Below, piece after piece: positions 5,562 through 11,279 of a stretch of DNA of 11,279 nucleotides. The translations under genes were made by a program, and so were the position numbers. The stretch is from Phenylobacterium sp. (GTDB lineage: Bacteria; Pseudomonadota; Alphaproteobacteria; Caulobacterales; Caulobacteraceae). The stretch spans positions 1 to 11,279 of the forward strand of contig JAQGIJ010000331.1 in assembly GCA_028291285.1 (NCBI GenBank). The letters are read 5' to 3'. Below the pieces are notes generated by a model, which was not told the origin of the DNA, did no database searches, and saw nothing but the letters and a program-made list of their open reading frames with translations. The first letter of the stretch is position 1; each line of letters opens with the position of its first letter.

Positions 5562-5921
5562 CTATTTGCGGGCCTTGCGGGCGGCGTAGCGTTCGTCGCG
5601 CTTGGCCTTGGCCTCGGCCTTGGTGAGCGCCTTGCGCTCCTTGCGCTCGCCGCGCTTGGCGTCGAGGGCTGCGGCGGCGAGCTGTTCTTCGGCCTCGCGC
5701 GCATTGGTGACGGCGTCGGCCGCCGCTTGTTTCTTGGCGGCCTTGGCCTGAGCCCGCTGTTCGCGGACACGCTCGAGTTCGGCCGCTTTCTGGGCGGCGC
5801 GCTCGGCGAAGTGCGGATCTGTGACCGTGGGTTTCGGCCGGAAGCCGGCGAGCCGCGCCTTGCGCGCCTCGGCCGCGGCGCTGAGCCGTTCGGCGAACCC
5901 GGTCTTCTGGGTTTCGTTCAT
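5562..5921 (-). CDS. DUF6481 family protein
   Basis: The 119-residue protein opens MNETQKTGFAERLSAAAEAR and is almost wholly Ala, Lys, Arg and Glu, with a K-P-x-x-x-D-P-x-F-A-E-R core near residues 29-42 and a very basic C-terminus (ERKERKALTKAEAKAKRDER). It should be mostly long alpha helix or coiled coil, with no signal peptide or membrane segment. This composition and the FAERLxxAxEARKARL opening fit DUF6481, common in Sphingomonas and Caulobacter relatives and of unknown function; the charge suggests nucleic acid or ribosome binding (inference). Its ATG overlaps the stop of the 68-residue gene in a four-base ATGA, so the two are probably translationally coupled. Confidence 0.82.
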   Translation of the reverse strand: MNETQKTGFAERLSAAAEARKARLAGFRPKPTVTDPHFAERAAQKAAELERVREQRAQAKAAKKQAAADAVTNAREAEEQLAAAALDAKRGERKERKALTKAEAKAKRDERYAARKARK

Positions 5922-6124
5922 GGGCGCTCTTCGGGTTGCGGCTCCGACGCGCGGAAGGCGGCGGCGCAGATCGCTTCCAGGTGGCCGCGGATCGAGCGAG
6001 CCGCGAGCAGGGCGTCGACCGCGCGGCAGCCGTCGGCCTTCAGCCGCAGCTTCAGCCCGGCTACGTCCCGGTACTGCCCGGAGCGGGCCAGAAGATAGGC
6101 GCGTTCAACGGTGGACTGCGTCAT
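5918..6124 (-). CDS. 68-residue conserved-type hypothetical protein
   Basis: The product begins MTQSTVERAYLLARSGQYRD, then VAGLKLRLKADGCRAVDALLAARSIRGHLEAICAAAF, and ends in an acidic tail. It looks like a small soluble helical protein; the order ER-A-x-x-LARSG, L-K-A-D-G, and L-x-x-RS-x-x-x-L resembles short hypothetical proteins I associate with Sphingomonadales and Caulobacterales, but I cannot name a family. The start lacks a clear ribosome site. The four-base overlap with DUF6481 supports it being a real gene and indicates an operon. It lies 71 bases downstream of the cold-shock gene on the same strand. Confidence 0.72.
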   Translation of the reverse strand: MTQSTVERAYLLARSGQYRDVAGLKLRLKADGCRAVDALLAARSIRGHLEAICAAAFRASEPQPEERP

Positions 6125-6139
6125 GCTACTAACCGGCGT

Positions 6140-6186
6140 CGCCCGGACGGAGCGGAAGGGCCATGGCCGATCCGTCCGCCCGGGCG
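6140..6186 (-). terminator. Imperfect GC-rich hairpin after the cold-shock gene
   Basis: CGCCCGG-ACGGA (6140-6151) pairs with TCCGT (6171-6175) and CCGGGCG (6180-6186), with a four-base bulge (6176-6179) and the palindrome GGCCATGGCC (6159-6168) in the loop. It begins ten bases after the stop codon of the cold-shock gene. No U-run follows, so it could be a Rho-assisted or partial terminator. Confidence 0.4.
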
Positions 6187-6195
6187 ATCAGCGCG

Positions 6196-6405
6196 TCAGG
6201 CGGCTTGCAGCTGCGCGGCGGACATCTTGCCGCTGCGCTGGTCGCGTTCCACTTCGAAGGCCAGCTTCTGGCCCTCGTGGATCGAGCCGAGGCTCGAGCG
6301 CTCGACGGCCGAGATGTGGACGAAAACGTCCGGGCCGCCGGCGTCAGGTTGAATGAAGCCGAAGCCCTTCGTGGGGTTGAACCACTTTACGACACCAGTC
6401 GCCAT
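6196..6405 (-). CDS. CspA-family cold-shock protein
   Basis: This is a single cold-shock domain (five-stranded OB fold), 69 residues, that binds single-stranded RNA and DNA and melts RNA structure. It opens MATGVVKWFNPTKGFGFIQP, containing the RNP1 motif KGFGFIQ (13-19); the RNP2 motif VFVHIS (27-32) follows, then EGQKLAFEVERDQRSGKMSA. I chose the ATG at 6405 because GAAAGG lies 8 bases upstream and the family starts there; a GTG three codons earlier is not needed. A leader of about 140 bases is likely if the promoter near 6551-6560 is used, which fits the long structured leaders of cold-shock mRNAs. It lies between DUF3606 upstream and the 68-residue gene downstream. Confidence 0.96.
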   Translation of the reverse strand: MATGVVKWFNPTKGFGFIQPDAGGPDVFVHISAVERSSLGSIHEGQKLAFEVERDQRSGKMSAAQLQAA

Positions 6406-6550
6406 AGTTGTCACCTTTCAGGTGTATGTGTGTCTGCAAGGCCCGGATGGACCCTGGATCAAATTGTCGGAGCGGGTCGAGGTAGGCTCGGGCTCGATCC
6501 GAAGAACAAGCGTGGAGAGCAACCGAACCGAAGACGATATTCGATCACCT

Positions 6551-6560
6551 CTTATAGCCC
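6551..6560 (-). promoter_or_regulatory. Candidate -10 region for the cold-shock gene
   Basis: Read on the minus strand the sequence is GGGCTATAAG, containing TATAAG and resembling the GCTANA-type -10 box described for Caulobacter housekeeping promoters. No good -35 box is seen 17 bases upstream. It would place the start near 6544, about 140 bases before the ATG. The rest of 6406-6611 has no gene I can support. Confidence 0.35.
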
Positions 6561-6611
6561 GTTTCGCGCCCGAAGGCCAGAGAATTCGGTCATCTTGTTC
6601 GGGGCCGACCG

Positions 6612-6794
6612 TCAGCGGCGTTTGCCAAGCTCCGCAGCAATGTCCTTCGTCAGGCGGCCCACCTTGCGGTGGGCGGCGGTGATCTGGTCGCGCGTGACGC
6701 CCCAGCGCTTCATCCAATATTCCACGGCCTTGCGCTCGGTGAGGTCGAGCCGCTCCTTGTCGATGAAGCCACGCTTGTCCTTCAGGCCGGCCAT
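6612..6794 (-). CDS. DUF3606 family protein
   Basis: The 60-residue product begins MAGLKDKRGFIDKERLDLTE, followed by RKAVEYWMKRWGVTRDQITAAHRKVGRLTKDIAAELG. The order E-x-x-YW-x-x-x-(W/F)GV-(T/S)-x-x-Q-(I/L)-x-x-A-x-x-x-VG-x-x-x-x-D(I/V) is characteristic of DUF3606, a small soluble helical family of unknown function found widely in Proteobacteria. The ribosome site is weak. It lies upstream of the cold-shock gene on the same strand, 206 bases away, and 12 bases after the 40-residue ORF. Confidence 0.85.
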   Translation of the reverse strand: MAGLKDKRGFIDKERLDLTERKAVEYWMKRWGVTRDQITAAHRKVGRLTKDIAAELGKRR

Positions 6795-6806
6795 TTCGCC
6801 GTCAGC

Positions 6807-6929
6807 TCAACGCGTGCTGCGGCGGTCGTTGAGCACGGGCTTGCGCGGCGCTGTCGCCGCGGCCGTCGAGCGCGGATCGTTCACGCCGCGGGTCTCGGAC
6901 GGGCGCGTCGGGGTCGGGAAGCTTTTCAT
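6807..6929 (-). CDS. 40-residue basic ORF
   Basis: The frame encodes 40 residues starting MKSFPTPTRPSETRGVNDPR and ending RRSTR. It is rich in Arg, Thr, Ser and Pro, with no membrane segment, and is likely disordered. A short repeat is visible: NDPRST (residues 17-22) and NDRRST (34-39). AAAGG lies about 9 bases before the ATG, and the stop is 12 bases from the DUF3606 start, which fits an operon. I do not recognise it. The frame is open because of base composition in several directions here, so it needs support from related genomes. Confidence 0.45.
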   Translation of the reverse strand: MKSFPTPTRPSETRGVNDPRSTAAATAPRKPVLNDRRSTR

Positions 6930-7024
6930 GCGGGAGGCCTTTCTCGGCCGTGAGCCGCTCGCGCGGCGAGGCGGCAAGTCTAGCACGCCGGGCCTGCGCG
7001 GCGCACCTCGCTTGGGGCGCCGGC

Positions 7025-7330
7025 TCAGTGCCCGCGCGAGCCTTCGTAGACGCCCGGCGCCAGGCGCTCGTCCTCGACCCCTTCGCCGGCGTCCGCGGCG
7101 AGCACGAAGCGGCGGTCGCAGTAGGGGCACTCGACGAAGGCGGCCTCGCCCATCTCCAGCCAGACCCGCGGGTGGCCGAGCGCGCCGCCGACGCCGTCGC
7201 AGGCGATCCGGCCGGAGCGCACTACGATGGTCTCCGGCGCCGGCAGGTCGGGCGTCAGCGCAGGGCGCGCCGGCGCCGGCTCCGGCCGGGCTTGCGCTTC
7301 TGCGCCCTTGTTGCGAACTCGCCGAGCCAT
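7025..7330 (-). CDS. zf-CHCC zinc-finger protein
   Basis: The 101-residue product carries the motif IACDGVGGALGHPRVWLEMG, then FVECPYCDRRFVL, giving zinc ligands Cys44, His53, Cys68 and Cys71. This is the zf-CHCC fold, related to mitochondrial complex I subunit NDUFS6, and is widespread as a small protein in Alphaproteobacteria; a role in complex I or another redox complex is not proven. It has a Pro/Ala-rich extension of about 30 residues at the N-terminus and a polar C-terminal tail (ERLAPGVYEGSRGH). GAGGG about 8 bases upstream and AAGG closer support the ATG at 7330. It is divergent from the ABC ATPase gene over 109 bases, and a 95-base gap separates its stop from the 40-residue ORF. Confidence 0.9.
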   Translation of the reverse strand: MARRVRNKGAEAQARPEPAPARPALTPDLPAPETIVVRSGRIACDGVGGALGHPRVWLEMGEAAFVECPYCDRRFVLAADAGEGVEDERLAPGVYEGSRGH

Positions 7331-7439
7331 GACCTTGCCCTCTGCTGCCGCGCGCCCGCTTGGCGCGGGGCCGGCGCGCGCCTAGGTATGCGACCGCAGC
7401 TTTCGCCGTCAATCGGACGGAACGCCGAACCGGAGCGCC

Positions 7440-8387
7440 ATGGACCTTCCTGATCACGCCATCGAGGCGCGCGGCCTGACCAAGACCTACGCCGCGACCA
7501 AGACGACGCCGCAGATGCAGGCGCTGCGCGGCATCGACCTGGTGATCCCGCGAGGCTCGATCTTCGGCCTGCTGGGTCCGAACGGGGCGGGGAAGTCGAC
7601 CTTCATCAACATCCTGGCCGGGCTCTGCAAGAAGACCTCGGGCAAGGTGACCATCTGGGGCCGCGACATCGACGAGCGGCCGAGGGACGCCCGCGCCGCC
7701 ATCGGCGTCGTGCCGCAGGAGATCGCCGCCGACCCCTTCTTCACGCCGCGGGAGTCGCTGGAGGTGGCCGCGGGCATGTACGCCGTACCCGCCGCCGAGC
7801 GCCGGACCATGGAGCTGCTCACCGCGCTCGGCCTCGCCGACAAGGCCAACGCCTATGTGCGCCAGCTCTCCGGCGGGATGAAGCGCCGGCTGATGGTCGC
7901 CAAGGCCATGGTGCACAATCCGCCGGTGCTGATCCTCGACGAGCCCACCGCCGGCGTCGACGTGGAGCTGCGCCGCCAGCTCTGGGCCTATGTGCTGGAG
8001 CTGAACGCCAAGGGGGTGACCATCGTGCTCACCACCCACTACCTGGAAGAGGCCCAGGAGCTCTGCGACCAGATCGCCATCATCAACCGCGGCGAGGTGG
8101 TGGTCTGCGAGCCCACGACGACCCTGCTCAGCCGCCTGGACACCCGCCACGTGCTGGTGACGCCGGAAGAGCCGATGACCGCCGCCCCCGCCCTGCCCGG
8201 CTTCGAGACAAGGCCCACCAAGACCGGCGGCTTCTCCGTCAGCTACCGTACGGGCCAGTCGAGCGTCGAACAGGTGCTGGCGGCGATCCGCGCCGCCGGC
8301 CTGCACATCAAGGACATCTCCACCGAGGACCCGGACCTCGAGGACGTCTTCGTGTCCCTGACCTCGGAGGCCGCGCCGGCGGCGTAA
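7440..8387 (+). CDS. ABC-2-type exporter ATP-binding protein
   Basis: The 315-residue cytoplasmic ATPase energises an ABC-2 type exporter of the kind that includes YadG and drug-resistance ATPases. All motifs are intact: Walker A GPNGAGKST (46-54), Q-loop Gln93, signature LSGGM (143-147), Walker B VLILDEP (163-169) with catalytic Glu168, D-loop AGVD, and switch His200 in TTHYLEEAQELCD. The C-terminal region (about 225-315), with EDPDLEDVFVSLT, is the extension of this subfamily. The ATG at 7440 has a close GGAG (7432-7435). The usual partner permease (six helices) is absent: the next gene is a GNAT on the other strand 23 bases on, so the permease must be encoded elsewhere. The substrate is not known. 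Confidence 0.94.
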   Translation: MDLPDHAIEARGLTKTYAATKTTPQMQALRGIDLVIPRGSIFGLLGPNGAGKSTFINILAGLCKKTSGKVTIWGRDIDERPRDARAAIGVVPQEIAADPFFTPRESLEVAAGMYAVPAAERRTMELLTALGLADKANAYVRQLSGGMKRRLMVAKAMVHNPPVLILDEPTAGVDVELRRQLWAYVLELNAKGVTIVLTTHYLEEAQELCDQIAIINRGEVVVCEPTTTLLSRLDTRHVLVTPEEPMTAAPALPGFETRPTKTGGFSVSYRTGQSSVEQVLAAIRAAGLHIKDISTEDPDLEDVFVSLTSEAAPAA

Positions 8388-8410
8388 GATCCTCCCCGTC
8401 GGCGGAGCAT

Positions 8411-8962
8411 CTATTTCCACAACCGCCCGATTTCGGGCCAGCGGTAGCTGACCTCCCAGACCGGCGCGCCGCCGGGGCCGTGCTCCTGGCGCGGCGGATC
8501 GGCGCGGCCGCCCAGGTGCTCGTAGAAGCTGCGGGCGCGGAGATTGTCGCGCAGCACCGAGATCAGCAGCGAACCTGCGCCCTGGGCCGCCAGCGCCCGG
8601 GCGGCGCCGGTGAGCAGGCGCTTGCCGACGCCGCGGCCCTGCGCCGCGCGCAGGACGTAAAGGGTGGCGACCTCCGCCTCGCCCTCGACGCCCGACCGCG
8701 AGGGGCCGCCCGCGACATAGCCGAAGACGCCGTAGGGGTTGGCGGCGGCCAGGACCACGTCGTTCGCGCCCGGCAGGGTCAACTCGCGGCGGAAGCGCCG
8801 GGCGTAGCCGGGCTCGCTCATCCGGGCCAGGAAGGCCTCGGGCAGCAGCCCGCGGTAGCTCTCGCGCCAGGCGGTCACGTGGACGCGCGCCAACGCCTCG
8901 GCGTCGGCTGGACCCGCCGGGACGATCACGTACGAAAAGGACGCTCCAGGCGGCTGCGTCAT
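8411..8962 (-). CDS. GNAT family N-acetyltransferase
   Basis: The 183-residue protein has the GNAT acetyl-CoA fold. The N-terminal RVHVTAWRESYRGLLPEAFL (26-45) is the alpha1-alpha2 pattern of many amino- or peptide-acetylating members; EVATLYVLRAAQGRGVGKRLL (97-117) is strand beta4 and the pyrophosphate loop (Q/R-x-x-G-x-G/A, here QGRGVG); and LRDNLRARSFYEHLGG (137-152) holds the conserved Asn140 and Tyr147. It transfers an acetyl group from acetyl-CoA to an unknown amine. It converges with the ABC ATPase gene and diverges from mutS over 79 bases. The ribosome site (GGGTAG) is close and weak. Confidence 0.9.
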   Translation of the reverse strand: MTQPPGASFSYVIVPAGPADAEALARVHVTAWRESYRGLLPEAFLARMSEPGYARRFRRELTLPGANDVVLAAANPYGVFGYVAGGPSRSGVEGEAEVATLYVLRAAQGRGVGKRLLTGAARALAAQGAGSLLISVLRDNLRARSFYEHLGGRADPPRQEHGPGGAPVWEVSYRWPEIGRLWK

Positions 8963-9041
8963 CTACCCACAGCTTGGCGCCGTTCGCGCATCGTTCAAGG
9001 GGCTGACGGGAGCGAAGCCTGACGATAGCTTCACGCGCTCC

Positions 9042-11279
9042 ATGAACGCGCCCGCCCCCTCAGCCGAGACCCAGACCGCCGCCGGCGCCTCGCCGGTCAT
9101 GGCGCAGTTCTTCGAGGCCAAGGCCCGCCAGCCGGACGCCCTGGTGTTCTTCCGCATGGGCGACTTCTACGAGCTCTTCTTCGAGGACGCGCAGAAGGCG
9201 GCCGCGGCGCTCGGCATCACGCTCACCGCCCGCGGCCAGCACGGCGGCGAGCCGATCCCCATGGCCGGGGTGCCGGCGCACGCGGCGGAGGCCTATCTCG
9301 CCAAGCTGATCCGCGCCGGCTTCAAGGTCGCGGTCTGCGAGCAGATGGAAGACCCGGCGGAGGCCCGCAAGCGCGGCTCGAAGTCGGTGGTCCGGCGCGA
9401 CGTGGTGCGGGTGGTGACGCCGGGCACGCTGACCGAGGACGGCCTGTTGGACGCCCGCGGAGCCAACCGGCTGGCCGCCGTGGCGGTGCGCTCGGGCGCC
9501 GCAGCGGTGGCCAGCGTCGAGCTCTCCACCGGCGAGGTGGAGTGCCTCGCTGTCGGCGTGAGCGGGCTGGCCTCGGCGCTGGCCGCGCTCGGCCCCTCTG
9601 AGATCCTGGTCCCCGACCGGCTGTTCGCCGACGAGGCGGTGAGCGCCGCCCTGAAGGCCGCCGGCGGGTTCGTCCAGCCGCTGCCGCAGGCGTTGGCCGA
9701 GCCCGCGGCCTCGGAAGCCCGGCTGAAGCGGCTGTATGGCGTCGACACCCTCGACGGCTTTGGCGCGCTGACCGGGGCCGAGGTGTCCGCGCTCGGCCTG
9801 ATCGCCGCGCACCTGGAGACCACCCAGGGCGGCAGGCTGCCGGCGCTCTCGGCCCCGCGCCGCGCCGGCGAGGCCGACGTCATGGCGATCGATCCGGCCA
9901 CGCGCGCCAGCCTGGAGATCGAGAAGGCCACCAGCGGCGCCCGCGACGGCTCGCTGCTCGCCGCCATCGACCGAACGGTGACCGCGCCCGGCGCGCGGCT
10001 GCTGGCCGCAAGGCTGGCCCGCCCGCTGCTCGACCCGGCCGCCATCGATGCGCGGCTGGATGCGGTGGCCTGGTTTTGCGAGCACCGGGCGCAGCGCCAG
10101 CGCCTGCGCGAGCAGCTGAAGGGCCTGGGCGACATGGCCCGCGCGCTCTCCCGCCTGGCGCTCGGCCGCGGCGGCCCGCGCGACCTCGGCGCCCTGCGCG
10201 ACGGCCTCTGCGCGGCGGAGGGGATCGTCGCCCTCTTCGCCTCGACCCACGATCCGCTGGTCGAGCCGCCGGTGGAGATCGCCACCGCGTTGGGCGCGCT
10301 CAATCCCGACCTGCACCCCGAGCTGCTGGCGTTCCGCGACCTGCTCGCCGGCGGCCTGGGCGCGGAGCTGCCCGCGCTCGCCCGCGACGGCGGCTTCGTC
10401 GCCGAGGGCGTGCGGCCGGAGCTCGACCAGGCCCGCAGCCTGCGCGACGACAGCCGCCGGGTCGTCGCCCAGCTGGAGGCGCGGCTCGCCGGCGAGAGCG
10501 GCGTCGCGCTGAAGATCCGCCACAACGCGGTGCTGGGCTATTTCGTCGAGACCACCGCCAAGGCGGCCGAGCCGCTGATGACGCCGCCGCTGAACGCGAC
10601 CTTCATCCATCGCCAAACGCTGGCCAATCAGGTGCGCTTCACCACCGTCGAGCTCGCCGAGCTGGACGCCAAGATCGCCCAGGCCGCGGAGCGGGCGCTG
10701 GCCATCGAGGTGGACACCTTCGAGGCCTGGCGCGCCGCCGCCGTCGAGGTCGCCGCCGCGATTCAGGCCGCCGCCGAAGCCGCCGCCCGCCTCGACGTGG
10801 CCGCGGGGCTCGCCGAATGGGCCGAGGACGCCGGCGCGGTCCGCCCGATCGTCGACCGCTCCACCGCCTTCGAGGCCGAGCAGGCGCGCCACCCGGTGGT
10901 GGAGGCGGCCGTGCGCCGGGCCGGGCAGGCCTTCACGCCCAACGACTGCCGGCTGGACGGCGCGGGGGCCGGTGGCCCCAGGCTCGCCGTCGTGACCGGC
11001 CCGAACATGGCCGGCAAGTCGACCTTCCTGCGCCAGAACGCGCTGCTGGCGGTGCTCGCCCAGGCGGGCTGCTTCGTGCCGGCCGCGCGGCTGCGGCTCG
11101 GCGTCGTCGACCGCCTGTTCAGCCGCGTGGGCGCCGGCGACGACCTGGCCCGCGGCCGCTCGACCTTCATGCTGGAGATGGTCGAGACGGCCGCCATCCT
11201 GACCCAGGCGACGCCGCGCTCCCTGGTCATCCTCGACGAGATCGGCCGCGGCACCGCGACCTACGACGGCCTGGCCATC
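9042..11279 (+). CDS. mutS: DNA mismatch repair protein MutS, lacking its 3' end
   Basis: MutS dimers recognise base mismatches and small loops and start repair with MutL, and they bind the beta clamp. 746 codons are present and the gene continues past the window; full-length proteins are usually around 850-900 residues. Features: mismatch-binding MGDFYELF (39-46) with Phe42 and Glu44; connector, core and clamp domains (about 125-630; for example GYFVETT and TLANQVRFTT); Walker A GPNMAGKST (653-661); RGRSTFMLEM; and Walker B LVILDE (728-733). The missing end should hold the helix-turn-helix and tetramer tail. The ATG at 9042 lacks a good ribosome site, and the ATG at 9099 is an alternative. 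The first 19 residues are Ala/Pro/Thr-rich and non-conserved. It is divergent from the GNAT gene over 79 bases with no clear promoter. Confidence 0.97.
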   Translation, partial: MNAPAPSAETQTAAGASPVMAQFFEAKARQPDALVFFRMGDFYELFFEDAQKAAAALGITLTARGQHGGEPIPMAGVPAHAAEAYLAKLIRAGFKVAVCEQMEDPAEARKRGSKSVVRRDVVRVVTPGTLTEDGLLDARGANRLAAVAVRSGAAAVASVELSTGEVECLAVGVSGLASALAALGPSEILVPDRLFADEAVSAALKAAGGFVQPLPQALAEPAASEARLKRLYGVDTLDGFGALTGAEVSALGLIAAHLETTQGGRLPALSAPRRAGEADVMAIDPATRASLEIEKATSGARDGSLLAAIDRTVTAPGARLLAARLARPLLDPAAIDARLDAVAWFCEHRAQRQRLREQLKGLGDMARALSRLALGRGGPRDLGALRDGLCAAEGIVALFASTHDPLVEPPVEIATALGALNPDLHPELLAFRDLLAGGLGAELPALARDGGFVAEGVRPELDQARSLRDDSRRVVAQLEARLAGESGVALKIRHNAVLGYFVETTAKAAEPLMTPPLNATFIHRQTLANQVRFTTVELAELDAKIAQAAERALAIEVDTFEAWRAAAVEVAAAIQAAAEAAARLDVAAGLAEWAEDAGAVRPIVDRSTAFEAEQARHPVVEAAVRRAGQAFTPNDCRLDGAGAGGPRLAVVTGPNMAGKSTFLRQNALLAVLAQAGCFVPAARLRLGVVDRLFSRVGAGDDLARGRSTFMLEMVETAAILTQATPRSLVILDEIGRGTATYDGLAI

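Noticed and set aside
6406..6414. GTG start adding three residues to the cold-shock protein
   Set aside because: The GTG overlaps the likely Shine-Dalgarno region, and the ATG at 6405 matches the family start.
6163..7332. A 389-codon plus-strand frame across csp, DUF3606 and zf-CHCC
   Set aside because: It is antisense to three recognisable genes and ends in an Arg/Pro-rich run typical of GC-rich noise.
6807..8420. A 537-codon minus-strand frame over the ABC ATPase gene
   Set aside because: The ABC ATPase on the plus strand has all motifs. Only the last 40 codons of this frame were kept, as a separate low-confidence ORF.
9060..10892. A 610-codon open frame antisense to mutS (and a second of 410 codons)
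   Set aside because: mutS motifs are intact on the other strand; the antisense translation is Gly/Ala/Arg/Gln-rich without domains.
1..11279. CRISPR arrays, tRNA or rRNA genes, insertion sequences or prophage genes
   Set aside because: No regularly spaced repeats, cloverleaf-like tRNA sequence, transposase motif or terminal inverted repeats with target duplications were seen on either strand.

Overview
The window is G+C-rich chromosomal DNA, with the G/C-ending codons and the small accessory proteins typical of Alphaproteobacteria. The hrcA-grpE pair without dnaK, a dnaN not next to dnaA, a DUF6481 protein, a zf-CHCC protein and a DUF3606 protein together suggest the order Caulobacterales (Caulobacter or Phenylobacterium-like). 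This placement is an inference from gene content and protein style; no database was searched.

Left part (1-2127): the 5' end of rdgB (minus) enters the window at base 1. It is separated from rph (minus, 1333-2049) by about 1.2 kb that reads the other way. That insert holds an AT-rich divergent intergenic region with a perfect 10-bp inverted repeat, an uncharted 35-residue membrane peptide, a four-helix DUF2975 membrane protein, and a small XRE/Cro-type regulator five bases after it. It looks like a self-contained membrane protein/regulator cassette placed between two genes that are neighbours in many alphaproteobacteria.

Middle part (2128-5338): housekeeping genes on the plus strand. hrcA and grpE (heat-shock repressor and DnaK nucleotide exchange factor) form an operon, followed by dnaN (DNA polymerase III sliding clamp) and a 49-residue DUF5670-type membrane protein preceded by a long near-perfect hairpin.

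Small-protein cluster (5356-7330): seven short minus-strand genes lie head to tail: zf-CHCC zinc-finger protein, a 40-residue basic ORF, DUF3606, a CspA-type cold-shock protein, a 68-residue protein overlapping DUF6481 by four bases, DUF6481, and a 53-residue basic protein. Three of the seven (40-residue ORF, DUF6481, 53-residue protein) are short, highly charged and of low complexity.

Right part (7440-11279): an ABC-2-type exporter ATPase with no permease beside it (plus), a GNAT acetyltransferase (minus), and mutS (plus), whose 3' end lies beyond the window after the Walker B motif. Core functions present are stress-protein control, the replication clamp, mismatch repair, nucleotide-pool cleaning and RNA 3'-end processing. 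The less explained parts are the DUF2975 cassette with its operator, the hairpin before DUF5670, and the small-protein cluster around the cold-shock gene. No tRNA, rRNA, insertion sequence or CRISPR array was seen.
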